Assembly: GCA_900550005.1 (NCBI GenBank)
Contig: URQL01000005.1
Coordinates: 1 to 28,478, forward strand
Reading direction: 5' to 3'
Origin: an uncultured Erysipelotrichaceae bacterium
GTDB taxonomy: Bacteria; Bacillota_I; Bacilli_A; Erysipelotrichales; Coprobacillaceae
Length of the DNA: 28,478 nucleotides
In this document: piece after piece, positions 22,093 through 28,478 of the stretch
How the letters are laid out: every line of letters begins with the position of its first letter
How positions within the stretch are numbered: position 1 is the stretch's first letter
Notes under the pieces: model-generated
Database searches by the model: none
What the model saw: only the letters and a program-made list of their open reading frames with translations
What the model was told of the DNA's origin: nothing
Translations under genes and position numbers: made by a program

Positions 22093-22832
22093 GTATTTTA
22101 GAATATCAAGATCTATCTTTAAATTATGACGTTCAACCCATTTTACAAGACATCAATTTAAAAATAGAAAAAGGGAATATTACCGTGATCGTAGGTCAAA
22201 GTGGAAGTGGTAAATCGACTCTATTAAAAGCAACATTAGGACTACTTCTAAGTAACGCTAAAATAGTTAAAGGACATATTTTATTTGAAGATACTTTATT
22301 AAAAGATGAGAATTTAGATCAATTAAGAGGAACTAAAATTGGAATGATTTTTCAAAATCCACTTACCTTTTTTGATGATTTTAAAACAATAGCCTATCAT
22401 TTTTATGAAACTCTACATTATCATTTTCATTTAGATAAAAAACAAGCCAGAAATAAGGCTAAAACATTATTAAATCAAGTTTTATTAGATGAATCTATTT
22501 TAGAAAAATACCCTTTTGAACTTTCAGGAGGAATGGCACAAAGAGTCATGATTGCTTTAACACTTGCATTACAACCTGATTTAATCTTGGCAGATGAACC
22601 TACAAGTAGTTTAGATGTTGTGAGTCAAAAACAATTATTAGATTTGTTACTTGATTTGAAAAAACAAACGACGATCGTTTTAGTAACACACAATATTCAA
22701 GTTGCAAAATATTTAGCTGATCAAATTGTTGTAATCAAAGATGGACGTATTATTGAACAAGGTAAAGCAAGTCAAATATTAACTTCTCCAACTCATCCTT
22801 ATACAAAATCTTTGATCATGAAAGGATCATAA
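22089..22832 (+). CDS. nikD: ABC transporter ATPase, NikD-like
   Basis: 247 residues, the first ATPase of the importer. Walker A GQSGSGKST at about 36-44, Q-loop MIFQNP, signature LSGGMAQRVMIAL, Walker B LILADEP and H-loop in VTHN are all intact. The C-terminus has the ILTSPTHPYTKSLI motif of Opp/Dpp/Nik ATPases. Met rather than Gln after LSGG (LSGGM) is common in NikD and its relatives. It overlaps nikA by 4 bp and pairs with the NikE-like protein 2 bp downstream. Confidence 0.88.
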   Translation: MSILEYQDLSLNYDVQPILQDINLKIEKGNITVIVGQSGSGKSTLLKATLGLLLSNAKIVKGHILFEDTLLKDENLDQLRGTKIGMIFQNPLTFFDDFKTIAYHFYETLHYHFHLDKKQARNKAKTLLNQVLLDESILEKYPFELSGGMAQRVMIALTLALQPDLILADEPTSSLDVVSQKQLLDLLLDLKKQTTIVLVTHNIQVAKYLADQIVVIKDGRIIEQGKASQILTSPTHPYTKSLIMKGS

Positions 22833-22834
22833 AA

Positions 22835-23584
22835 ATGGCTTTATTAGAATTGACTCAAGTTATAAAAAGATATGATAAACAAATCCTTTTCCCTATTGAT
22901 TTAAAAATCAATGAAAATGAAATAGTCGGTATTGTTGGTGAAAGTGGTTGTGGAAAAAGTACTTTAGGTAGATTACTTGCACACATAGAATCCCCCTCAT
23001 CAGGTAATATCTTATTTGATGGACATCTATTTCAAGAAAAAAAAGATCGTCAAGCTTTACAAATCATCTTTCAAAATCCCATTGAAAGCTTTTCACCAAG
23101 AATGAAAATCAAACAATTTCTTTATGAACCTTATCATTACTTTTTTCACTTATCTAAAAAAGAAGCATTACCAAAGGTACAAGTTATTTTAAAGCAAGTA
23201 GGATTAGATGAAACTTGTTTAGAAAAGTATCCCCATGAATTAAGTGGTGGACAACTTCAAAGAATAGCCATTGCTAGAGCATTGATTATTCAACCTAAGC
23301 TTTTAATTTGTGATGAAATTACAAGTAGTATCGATCAAGTGATTCAAAAAGATATTGAATCTTTATTGAAAGATTTTGTACAAGTTACACAAGCTTCTCT
23401 TGTTTTTATTAGTCATGATCTTTCATTGATTCAATCTTTATGTAAACGTGTTTTAGTAATGAAAGATGGACAAATCATTGAAAATTGTGATGTCAAGGCA
23501 CTTTCTTTAAGTCAAAATGAGGAAGTCAAAAAATTAATGCAAGCCAGCTATTTACAAAAAGAAGAGCTGGCATTAAACTGGTAG
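22835..23584 (+). CDS. nikE: ABC transporter ATPase, NikE-like
   Basis: 249 residues, the second ATPase. Walker A GESGCGKST, Q-loop IIFQNP followed by IESFSPRMKI, signature LSGGQLQRIAIARAL, Walker B LLICDE and H-loop in ISHD are present. Walker B is followed by ITSSID, not the usual PTSALD; this variation is common in NikE/DppF-like proteins. The C-terminal extension is short. It forms the nucleotide-binding pair with NikD and energises the NikBC channel. No terminator follows before the pseudogene 20 bp downstream; the first one is at 23911. Confidence 0.87.
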   Translation: MALLELTQVIKRYDKQILFPIDLKINENEIVGIVGESGCGKSTLGRLLAHIESPSSGNILFDGHLFQEKKDRQALQIIFQNPIESFSPRMKIKQFLYEPYHYFFHLSKKEALPKVQVILKQVGLDETCLEKYPHELSGGQLQRIAIARALIIQPKLLICDEITSSIDQVIQKDIESLLKDFVQVTQASLVFISHDLSLIQSLCKRVLVMKDGQIIENCDVKALSLSQNEEVKKLMQASYLQKEELALNW

Positions 23585-23604
23585 ACATAAAAAAGGGGGA
23601 AAGA

Positions 23605-23905
23605 ATGGCGTATCAAGATGTTGAAAATTATTTTAAACAAATTTATTTAGAAGATCGATTGATTGTATTAGATGAGTCAAGTGCAACAGTTACTTTGGTA
23701 GCTTGTAGTCGTTGTTGCAGGAACAGCTAAAATTAGCAATAAAAAATGTAAACAAACATTTCATAAAAAAGCCAAAATGGTTTCTAGCGATCAATTAGTC
23801 GATTTAATTGGTCATCCAATGGGTGGTGTTTGTCCATTTGATTTAAGAGAACTTGGAGATTATTCAGACTAGGATTGTTATGTTGATGTTTGTGAAGATG
23901 AATAA
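23605..23905 (+). pseudogene. Decayed YbaK/EbsC-type aminoacyl-tRNA deacylase
   Basis: A good ribosome site (AAGGGGGAAAGA) precedes ATG 23605. The first 33 codons give MAYQDVENYF, then LDESSATVTLVA, the start of a YbaK-type Cys-tRNA(Pro) editing protein. A deletion then fuses this to the region reading VVVAGTAKISNKKCKQ in another frame, continuing as KAKMVSSDQLVDLIGH and GGVCPFDLREL. A second deletion joins this to DYSD, then a TAG at about 23871, then DCYVDVCEDE, the normal C-terminus. About 160 residues would be expected in an intact gene. With two internal deletions, a frame change and a stop it must be inactive. It was probably the last gene read from the nik operon. Confidence 0.85.
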
Positions 23906-23910
23906 TTAAA

Positions 23911-23962
23911 GAATATTTGAATGTAGAAACGAGGTTTTTATCATTCAAATGTTCTTTTTTTT
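23911..23962 (+). terminator. Terminator of the lar-nik operon
   Basis: GAATATTTGAATG (23911-23923), 18-nt loop, CATTCAAATGTTC (23942-23954), 13 bp with one G-U pair, followed by eight T. It is the first plausible terminator after larB. Confidence 0.85.
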
Positions 23963-23971
23963 ATTTTCGTG

Positions 23972-23977
23972 TATAAT
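23972..23977 (+). promoter_or_regulatory. -10 element of the two-component operon
   Basis: Consensus TATAAT 22 bp before the ATG. The -35 region would overlap the arm of the upstream terminator and shows only ATGTTC at 17 bp, so basal activity may be low. Confidence 0.45.
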
Positions 23978-23998
23978 GAAGTAAAAGGGGATGAGAAA

Positions 23999-24664
23999 AT
24001 GAAGAAAATTATGATTGTTGAAGATGATGAAGTGGTACGCAAAGAGTTAGAAGAATTATTAAAAAATGCTGGTTATGATACGATTGGTATTATCGATTTT
24101 TCTAATGTTGTAGAAAGTTTTAATCAAATTAACCCTGATTTATTGCTTTTAGATATTAATATTCCTTATTTAAATGGTGAACTTGTTTTAAAAGAAATTC
24201 GTAAAACATCTGATGTACCTGTTATTATGGTGACGAGTCGAGTAAGTGATGTAGATGAAGTGTTATCTATGTCTTATGGTGCAGATGATTATATCACAAA
24301 GCCTTACCATCCAACCATTTTATTACTTAGAATTCAAAATTTATTTAAAAGATATGATAAAAAAGAAGTGAGTTCCTTAATGTATCGTGATATTAAAGTG
24401 GATCAAACAAAAGGTATTTTAAAAAAAGGGGAAGAAGAATGTGAATTGACTAAAAATGAAATGATTATTTTTATGTATCTTTTTAATCATCAAGAACAAT
24501 TAGTGAGCCGAGATGAACTTATGACAAATTTATGGGACAATAAAGAATACATTAATGATAATGCTTTAACGGTGAATATTAGTCGTTTGCGAAATAAGCT
24601 TGCCTTATTAGGTTATCAAGATGTGATTAAAACAAGAAAAGGGTATGGTTATATTTTGGTATGA
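23999..24664 (+). CDS. OmpR-family response regulator, BceR-like
   Basis: 221 residues from the ATG at 23999, with AAGGGG 8 nt upstream; the ATG-like codons from 23969 overlap the -10. The receiver domain (1-115) has the acidic pair D9-D10, phosphoacceptor D52 in LLLLDINIP, and T/S and K (about 102) in ITKPY. The winged-helix output domain (about 125-221) contains LTKNEMIIFMYLFNHQEQLVSR and the recognition helix NALTVNISRLRNKL. It overlaps the kinase gene by 4 bp (ATGA). With the kinase and ABC transporter downstream it forms a BceRS-type module that senses peptide antibiotics. It probably binds the dyad at 25674-25687. Confidence 0.88.
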   Translation: MKKIMIVEDDEVVRKELEELLKNAGYDTIGIIDFSNVVESFNQINPDLLLLDINIPYLNGELVLKEIRKTSDVPVIMVTSRVSDVDEVLSMSYGADDYITKPYHPTILLLRIQNLFKRYDKKEVSSLMYRDIKVDQTKGILKKGEEECELTKNEMIIFMYLFNHQEQLVSRDELMTNLWDNKEYINDNALTVNISRLRNKLALLGYQDVIKTRKGYGYILV

Positions 24665-25671
24665 GTTTAAAAGATTATTTAAAAGATCATTTTATTCATT
24701 TTCTTCTTTATGGATTGACTTATTTTTTTATATTTGCGTTTTTATCAGGCTTTAATTGTGATCCTTCTTTGATTATTGCGATTATTGTGATCATGACGAT
24801 TCAATGGAGTGCGATTTTAACTTATGATTATTTAAGAAGAAGTCGTTTTTATCGTCAATTTAATAACCAAATTGAAAAATTAGATCAAAAATATTTGATT
24901 ATTGAAACATTAGTGGAACCTTCTTTTAAAGAAGGAAAATGGTTTTACCAACAACTTTATATCATTGATAAATCCATGGTTGAACATATCAATGAATATA
25001 AAAAATCAATCGATGATTTTAAAGAGTATGTTGAAATGTGGATTCATGAAGTCAAACTACCAATTGCGAGTTTAACCTTGATGGGGCATAATTATCAAAA
25101 TGACTTACCTAAAGAATTTATGACACAGATCCACCGTTTAAATAATTATAGTGACTCGATTTTATATTATTTACGTAGTCAATATGCAAATAAGGATTAT
25201 ACCATTAAAGAAGTAGAGCTAGATCAAATTGTACAAAATGTCATTATGAATTATCGCTATGATTTACTTGAAAAAGGGATTCAACCAAGAGTGGAAATAG
25301 AACAAACAGTTGTATTAAGTGATGGAAAGTGGCTAGAATTTATGATTAGTCAAATTGTGAGCAATTGTATAAAATATGCCAATAAAAAAGAAGCTTATAT
25401 TCTTTTTAGAGTTATTGAACATGAAAAAGAAATCCTTTTACAAATTAAAGATAATGGTTTAGGAATTGATTCAAGTGATATCGATCGTGTTTTTGAAAAG
25501 ACTTTTACAGGTCGAAATGGACAAAATCAAGTTAAATCCACAGGAATGGGATTGTATATCGTTAAAGAATTGTGTAAAAAATTAGGACACCAAATCAAAA
25601 TCACTTCAGTTTATCAAGAATACACTCAAGTTACACTTGTTTTCTCTAAAAATGATTATTATAAATTCTAA
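24661..25671 (+). CDS. Intramembrane-sensing histidine kinase, BceS-like
   Basis: 336 residues. Two closely spaced membrane helices (about 12-30 and 37-56) with only a few residues between them, so there is no external sensor domain: the layout of BceS-type kinases, which read transporter activity. H-box WIHEVKLPIASL with H129, N-box SQIVSNCIKYAN, G1 DNGLGIDSSDI and G2 TGMGLYIVKEL are intact. It is expected to be controlled by the BceAB-like transporter encoded next to it. Its start overlaps the regulator stop. Confidence 0.88.
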   Translation: MSLKDYLKDHFIHFLLYGLTYFFIFAFLSGFNCDPSLIIAIIVIMTIQWSAILTYDYLRRSRFYRQFNNQIEKLDQKYLIIETLVEPSFKEGKWFYQQLYIIDKSMVEHINEYKKSIDDFKEYVEMWIHEVKLPIASLTLMGHNYQNDLPKEFMTQIHRLNNYSDSILYYLRSQYANKDYTIKEVELDQIVQNVIMNYRYDLLEKGIQPRVEIEQTVVLSDGKWLEFMISQIVSNCIKYANKKEAYILFRVIEHEKEILLQIKDNGLGIDSSDIDRVFEKTFTGRNGQNQVKSTGMGLYIVKELCKKLGHQIKITSVYQEYTQVTLVFSKNDYYKF

Positions 25672-25673
25672 TG

Positions 25674-25687
25674 TGACAAAATTGTAA
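25674..25687. promoter_or_regulatory. BceR-type binding box
   Basis: TGACA-AAAT-TGTAA matches the TnACA-N4-TGTAA dyad I recall for BceR-like regulators. It lies 20 bp upstream of the -35 of the transporter promoter, a normal activator position. Confidence 0.65.
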
Positions 25688-25707
25688 GAAACTGTTATTT
25701 TAAACAA

Positions 25708-25736
25708 ACGACAATATTGCTTAAATCCTATAGAAT
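25708..25736 (+). promoter_or_regulatory. Promoter of the BceAB-like transporter
   Basis: -35 ACGACA (25708-25713), 17 bp, -10 TAGAAT (25731-25736). The weak -35 fits an activator-dependent promoter. Confidence 0.5.
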
Positions 25737-25759
25737 GATAAGCGAAAGGAGTGGTTGAT

Positions 25760-26527
25760 ATGGAAACCATTTTAAAAATAGAAAATATAGAAAAATATTA
25801 TGGGAATAAATCCAGTTTAACAAAAGCCATTGATGGCTTATCATTCGATGTGGAAAGAGGAGAATTTGTCGCTATTATGGGAGCAAGTGGAAGTGGAAAA
25901 ACGACCTTGCTTAATTGTATTTCAACGATTGATAAAGTAACAGCAGGACATATTTATATTGATGGACAAGATATTACTTCATTAAAAGGAAATAAACTTA
26001 ATCAATTTAGACGAGAAAAAATAGGATTTATTTTTCAAGATTTCAATCTTCTTGACACTTTAACAGCCTATGAAAACATTGCTTTAGCTTTATCGATTCA
26101 AGGAGTTGCTTATAAAACGATAGATAAACGTATTCAAGAAGTTGCTCAGGAATTAAATATTGAAGGAATTTTAAATAAATATCCTTATCAAATGTCAGGA
26201 GGACAAAAACAAAGAGTAGCTAGTGCGCGTGCTATTGTTAGTGAACCCAAACTCATCTTAGCAGATGAACCAACCGGAGCTTTAGATTCACGTTCAAGTA
26301 AAATGTTACTTGAAAAGATGAATTATTTAAATCAACAGCTAACAGCAACGATCCTAATGGTTACTCATGATGCTTTTAGTGCAAGTTATGCTTCTAGAGT
26401 GATTTTTATTAAGGATGGAAAAATATTTCACGAAGTAAGAAGAGGGCAAGATTCAAGAAAAGACTTTTTTGATAAAATTATTGATGTTGTAACATTATTA
26501 GGTGGCGATTTAAATGAAGCTCTATAA
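25760..26527 (+). CDS. ABC transporter ATPase, BceA-like
   Basis: 255 residues from the ATG at 25760, with AAAGGAG 8 nt upstream; a GTG at 25751 overlaps the ribosome site. MacB/LolD-type ATPase: Walker A GASGSGKTT, Q-loop FIFQDFNLLDTLT, signature MSGGQKQRVASARA, Walker B LILADEPTGALDS and H-loop in VTHD. The LLDTLTA-x-EN stretch is typical of the BceA group. It overlaps the permease gene by 14 bp. With the permease it would both remove cell-wall-active peptides from their lipid targets and signal to the kinase. Confidence 0.9.
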   Translation: METILKIENIEKYYGNKSSLTKAIDGLSFDVERGEFVAIMGASGSGKTTLLNCISTIDKVTAGHIYIDGQDITSLKGNKLNQFRREKIGFIFQDFNLLDTLTAYENIALALSIQGVAYKTIDKRIQEVAQELNIEGILNKYPYQMSGGQKQRVASARAIVSEPKLILADEPTGALDSRSSKMLLEKMNYLNQQLTATILMVTHDAFSASYASRVIFIKDGKIFHEVRRGQDSRKDFFDKIIDVVTLLGGDLNEAL

Positions 26528-28478
26528 AATTGCTTTAAAAAATATTTTTAAAAGTATTAAAGATTATGCCATCTATTTCTTCACCCTTATTTTAGGTGTT
26601 TCCATCTTCTATGTATTTAATGCAATCGATAGTCAAACGGTTTTATTAGATGCAACTAAAAGTACATTAAGCGTTATTGGTTTAATGACCAATATTTTAT
26701 CTGGTGTTAGTGTATTTGTTGCTTTTATCTTAGGTTTTCTTATTATTTATGCAAGTCAGTTTTTAATTAAAAGAAGGAATAAAGAATTTGCTATTTATAT
26801 TTTATTAGGAATGTCGAAAAGAAAAATATCTTTTATTCTTTTCTTTGAAACTTTACTTATTGGTGTCTTGTCTTTTATATGCGGATTAGTTTTAGGAATT
26901 GGCTTATCGCAATTAATGAGTGTTTTAGTAGCAAATATGTTTGAGGCCAATATGACAAAATTCCAATTTGTATTTTCAATGTCAGCTTGTCTTAAAACAC
27001 TTGTTTATTTTAGTATTATGTATCTAATTGTTATGATTTTTAATACTGTAACAATTAATCGTTGTAAACTTATTGATTTACTTCAAGCAGGACATAAAAC
27101 TGAACAAATCAAATTAAAAAATCCTTGGTTATGTACAATTATTTTTGTTATCTCTGCTGGTGTTTTAGGTTATGCTTACTATTTAGTTACAGGTGGAGTG
27201 AATTATTTAGATAATGCCACAGATATTTTAATACCGATTGCAATGGGATTTATTTCAACATTCTTTATTTTTTGGTCTTTATCTGGTTTATTAATGAAGC
27301 TATGTTTAGCTATGAAAAAGCGTTATTATAAAGGAATTAACAGTTTCGTAGTACGTCAAATTAGTAGTAGAATCAATACCATGGTCTTTTCAATGACAAC
27401 GATTTGTATTATGTTATTTATTACGATTTGTGTTTTATCAAGTGCTTTGTCTGTGAAAAATTCGATGATGGCAAATATTAATGAAGGTGTTCCTGTTGAT
27501 GTTCAATATACAAAAAGATTCGAATATAGTGATGATGAGAGCATCTTACCAGCAATACGTGAAGATTTTAATTTAACGATTGAACAAACCTTAGAAAATA
27601 ATGGCTTTGATTTAAATAATTTAAAAGACAGGGTTGATTACAATATGTATTACGCTGATTTAACAATGAAAGATACTTTAGGTGAGGCTTATTCTAAAAT
27701 AAGTATACAATACCCCCAAATGATTTTTGAATCGCCAGAATTGATTATGTCAGTAAGTGATTATAATAAAGTTGCTTCAATGTATCATCAACCTACTTAT
27801 GAACTTGAAAAGGATCAATATCTAATTATTGGTGATTATCAACAAATTTTAAATCTTCGTAATGAATCGTTAGCTTTACTTACTAAAATTAGGATTAATG
27901 ATTATGAACTTTCTCCTAAGTACAATGAATGTCAAAAGGGATTTGTGGAAATATCACAAGGACATGTTTGTTCTGGAATTTTCTTAGTACCAGATGAAGT
28001 AGCTTCATCTTTACAACCTTATTATCAATGTATGATCGCTAATTACAATGCTTCTTCAAAAGAAGAAAAACAAGTAATAGAAGATCAAGTTATTCAATTC
28101 CAAAAAAATAATTTTAATCAAACAACATGGTTAACTAATAATACTCGCATTGATATTATTGAATCTTCTATTGGTGTTGGGGCTATGGTCGCATTTATCG
28201 CTCTTTATCTAGGAATTATTTTCTTAATTTCAAGTGCAGCTTTACTTGCCTTAAAAGAATTATCTGAATCAAGTGATAATATTGAACGTTATCAAATGTT
28301 AAGAAAAATAGGGGTAGATGAAAAAGCGATTGATCTTGCTTTATTTAAACAAATTGGGTTCTTCTTTATTTTTCCTCTTGTTTTAGCGTTGATCCATTCT
28401 TATTATGGGATGAAATTTAGCTCTTATGTTTTATCTGCTTTTGGTAATCGTCAAATGTTGTCTTCTATTTTGATGACT
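26514..28478 (+). CDS. BceB-like FtsX-family permease (runs off the window)
   Basis: 655 codons with no stop before the window ends, so the 3' end is missing. BceB proteins have about 620-670 residues, so nearly all of it is present. The start MKLYKIALKNIFKSIKDYAIYF is typical. Several helices lie in the first 300 residues, with KRRNKEFAIYILLGMSKRKI after the second. An external domain of about 230 residues follows helix 7 (about 325-555); in this family it decides which peptide is recognised. The last part has helices from about 555. It is followed to the window edge by QIGFFFIFPLVLALIHSYYG. The ATG overlaps the ATPase end. Confidence 0.9.
   Translation, partial: MKLYKIALKNIFKSIKDYAIYFFTLILGVSIFYVFNAIDSQTVLLDATKSTLSVIGLMTNILSGVSVFVAFILGFLIIYASQFLIKRRNKEFAIYILLGMSKRKISFILFFETLLIGVLSFICGLVLGIGLSQLMSVLVANMFEANMTKFQFVFSMSACLKTLVYFSIMYLIVMIFNTVTINRCKLIDLLQAGHKTEQIKLKNPWLCTIIFVISAGVLGYAYYLVTGGVNYLDNATDILIPIAMGFISTFFIFWSLSGLLMKLCLAMKKRYYKGINSFVVRQISSRINTMVFSMTTICIMLFITICVLSSALSVKNSMMANINEGVPVDVQYTKRFEYSDDESILPAIREDFNLTIEQTLENNGFDLNNLKDRVDYNMYYADLTMKDTLGEAYSKISIQYPQMIFESPELIMSVSDYNKVASMYHQPTYELEKDQYLIIGDYQQILNLRNESLALLTKIRINDYELSPKYNECQKGFVEISQGHVCSGIFLVPDEVASSLQPYYQCMIANYNASSKEEKQVIEDQVIQFQKNNFNQTTWLTNNTRIDIIESSIGVGAMVAFIALYLGIIFLISSAALLALKELSESSDNIERYQMLRKIGVDEKAIDLALFKQIGFFFIFPLVLALIHSYYGMKFSSYVLSAFGNRQMLSSILMT

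Noticed and set aside
1..28478. CRISPR arrays, tRNA, rRNA, prophage or plasmid-origin features
   Set aside because: No regularly spaced repeats, cloverleaf or rRNA-like segments, integrase, or replication genes were seen in either strand.

Overview
The window comes from a low-G+C (about 30% by eye), Gram-positive-type genome. Shine-Dalgarno sites are strong (AGGAGG or AGGGGG), promoters are sigma-A-like, terminators are short hairpins with U-runs, and CcpA/cre-like sites and a BceRS-BceAB type module are present. This gene set suggests an anaerobic gut Firmicute, perhaps Erysipelotrichia/Coprobacillaceae-like. That placement is inference; no rRNA or other phylogenetic marker is present.

Layout. 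(1) 1-1600, minus strand: a small lipoprotein and two small polytopic membrane proteins, one of which appears to start at an AUA codon. (2) 1700-4110: an Rpn/PD-(D/E)XK 'transposase-nuclease', a small XRE regulator and a methionine aminopeptidase with an N-terminal SEC-C zinc motif. (3) 4248-8971: an unusual ABC cassette made of an ATPase-permease fusion, a stand-alone ATPase and two FtsX/MacB-like permeases, from two promoters that both carry cre-like sites just after the predicted transcription start. (4) 9000-12431: a short decayed ORF, a CLC antiporter of fluoride-like (CLC-F) type, and a CstA-family transporter. (5) 12459-14792: an iron-sulfur aldo/keto reductase behind a MerR-type promoter, a RelE/ParE-type toxin-antitoxin pair with an operator over its -10, and a probable permuted NlpC/P60-like cysteine hydrolase. 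(6) 14797-15145: a decayed MerR-family regulator.

(7) 15142-23584 is the centrepiece: a single co-directional run larE-larB-larC1-larC2-methyltransferase-nikB-nikC-nikA-nikD-nikE. LarB, LarE and LarC make the nickel-pincer nucleotide (NPN) cofactor and the Nik-type ABC importer supplies nickel, so metal supply and metal-cofactor synthesis are combined in one transcription unit. The target enzyme (LarA or a homologue) is not in the window. LarC is split at an A-rich slippery site (A AAA AAG) followed after 7 nt by a predicted stem-loop, fitting a programmed -1 frameshift. An embedded SAM methyltransferase with a His-rich patch has no assigned role. A terminator-like hairpin between larE and larB and a perfect dyad upstream of larE suggest regulation.

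(8) 23605-23905: remnant of a YbaK/EbsC-type tRNA-editing protein. (9) 23999 to the end: a BceRS-like two-component system and BceAB-like ABC transporter, typical of sensing and resistance to cell-wall-active peptides; the permease runs off the window.
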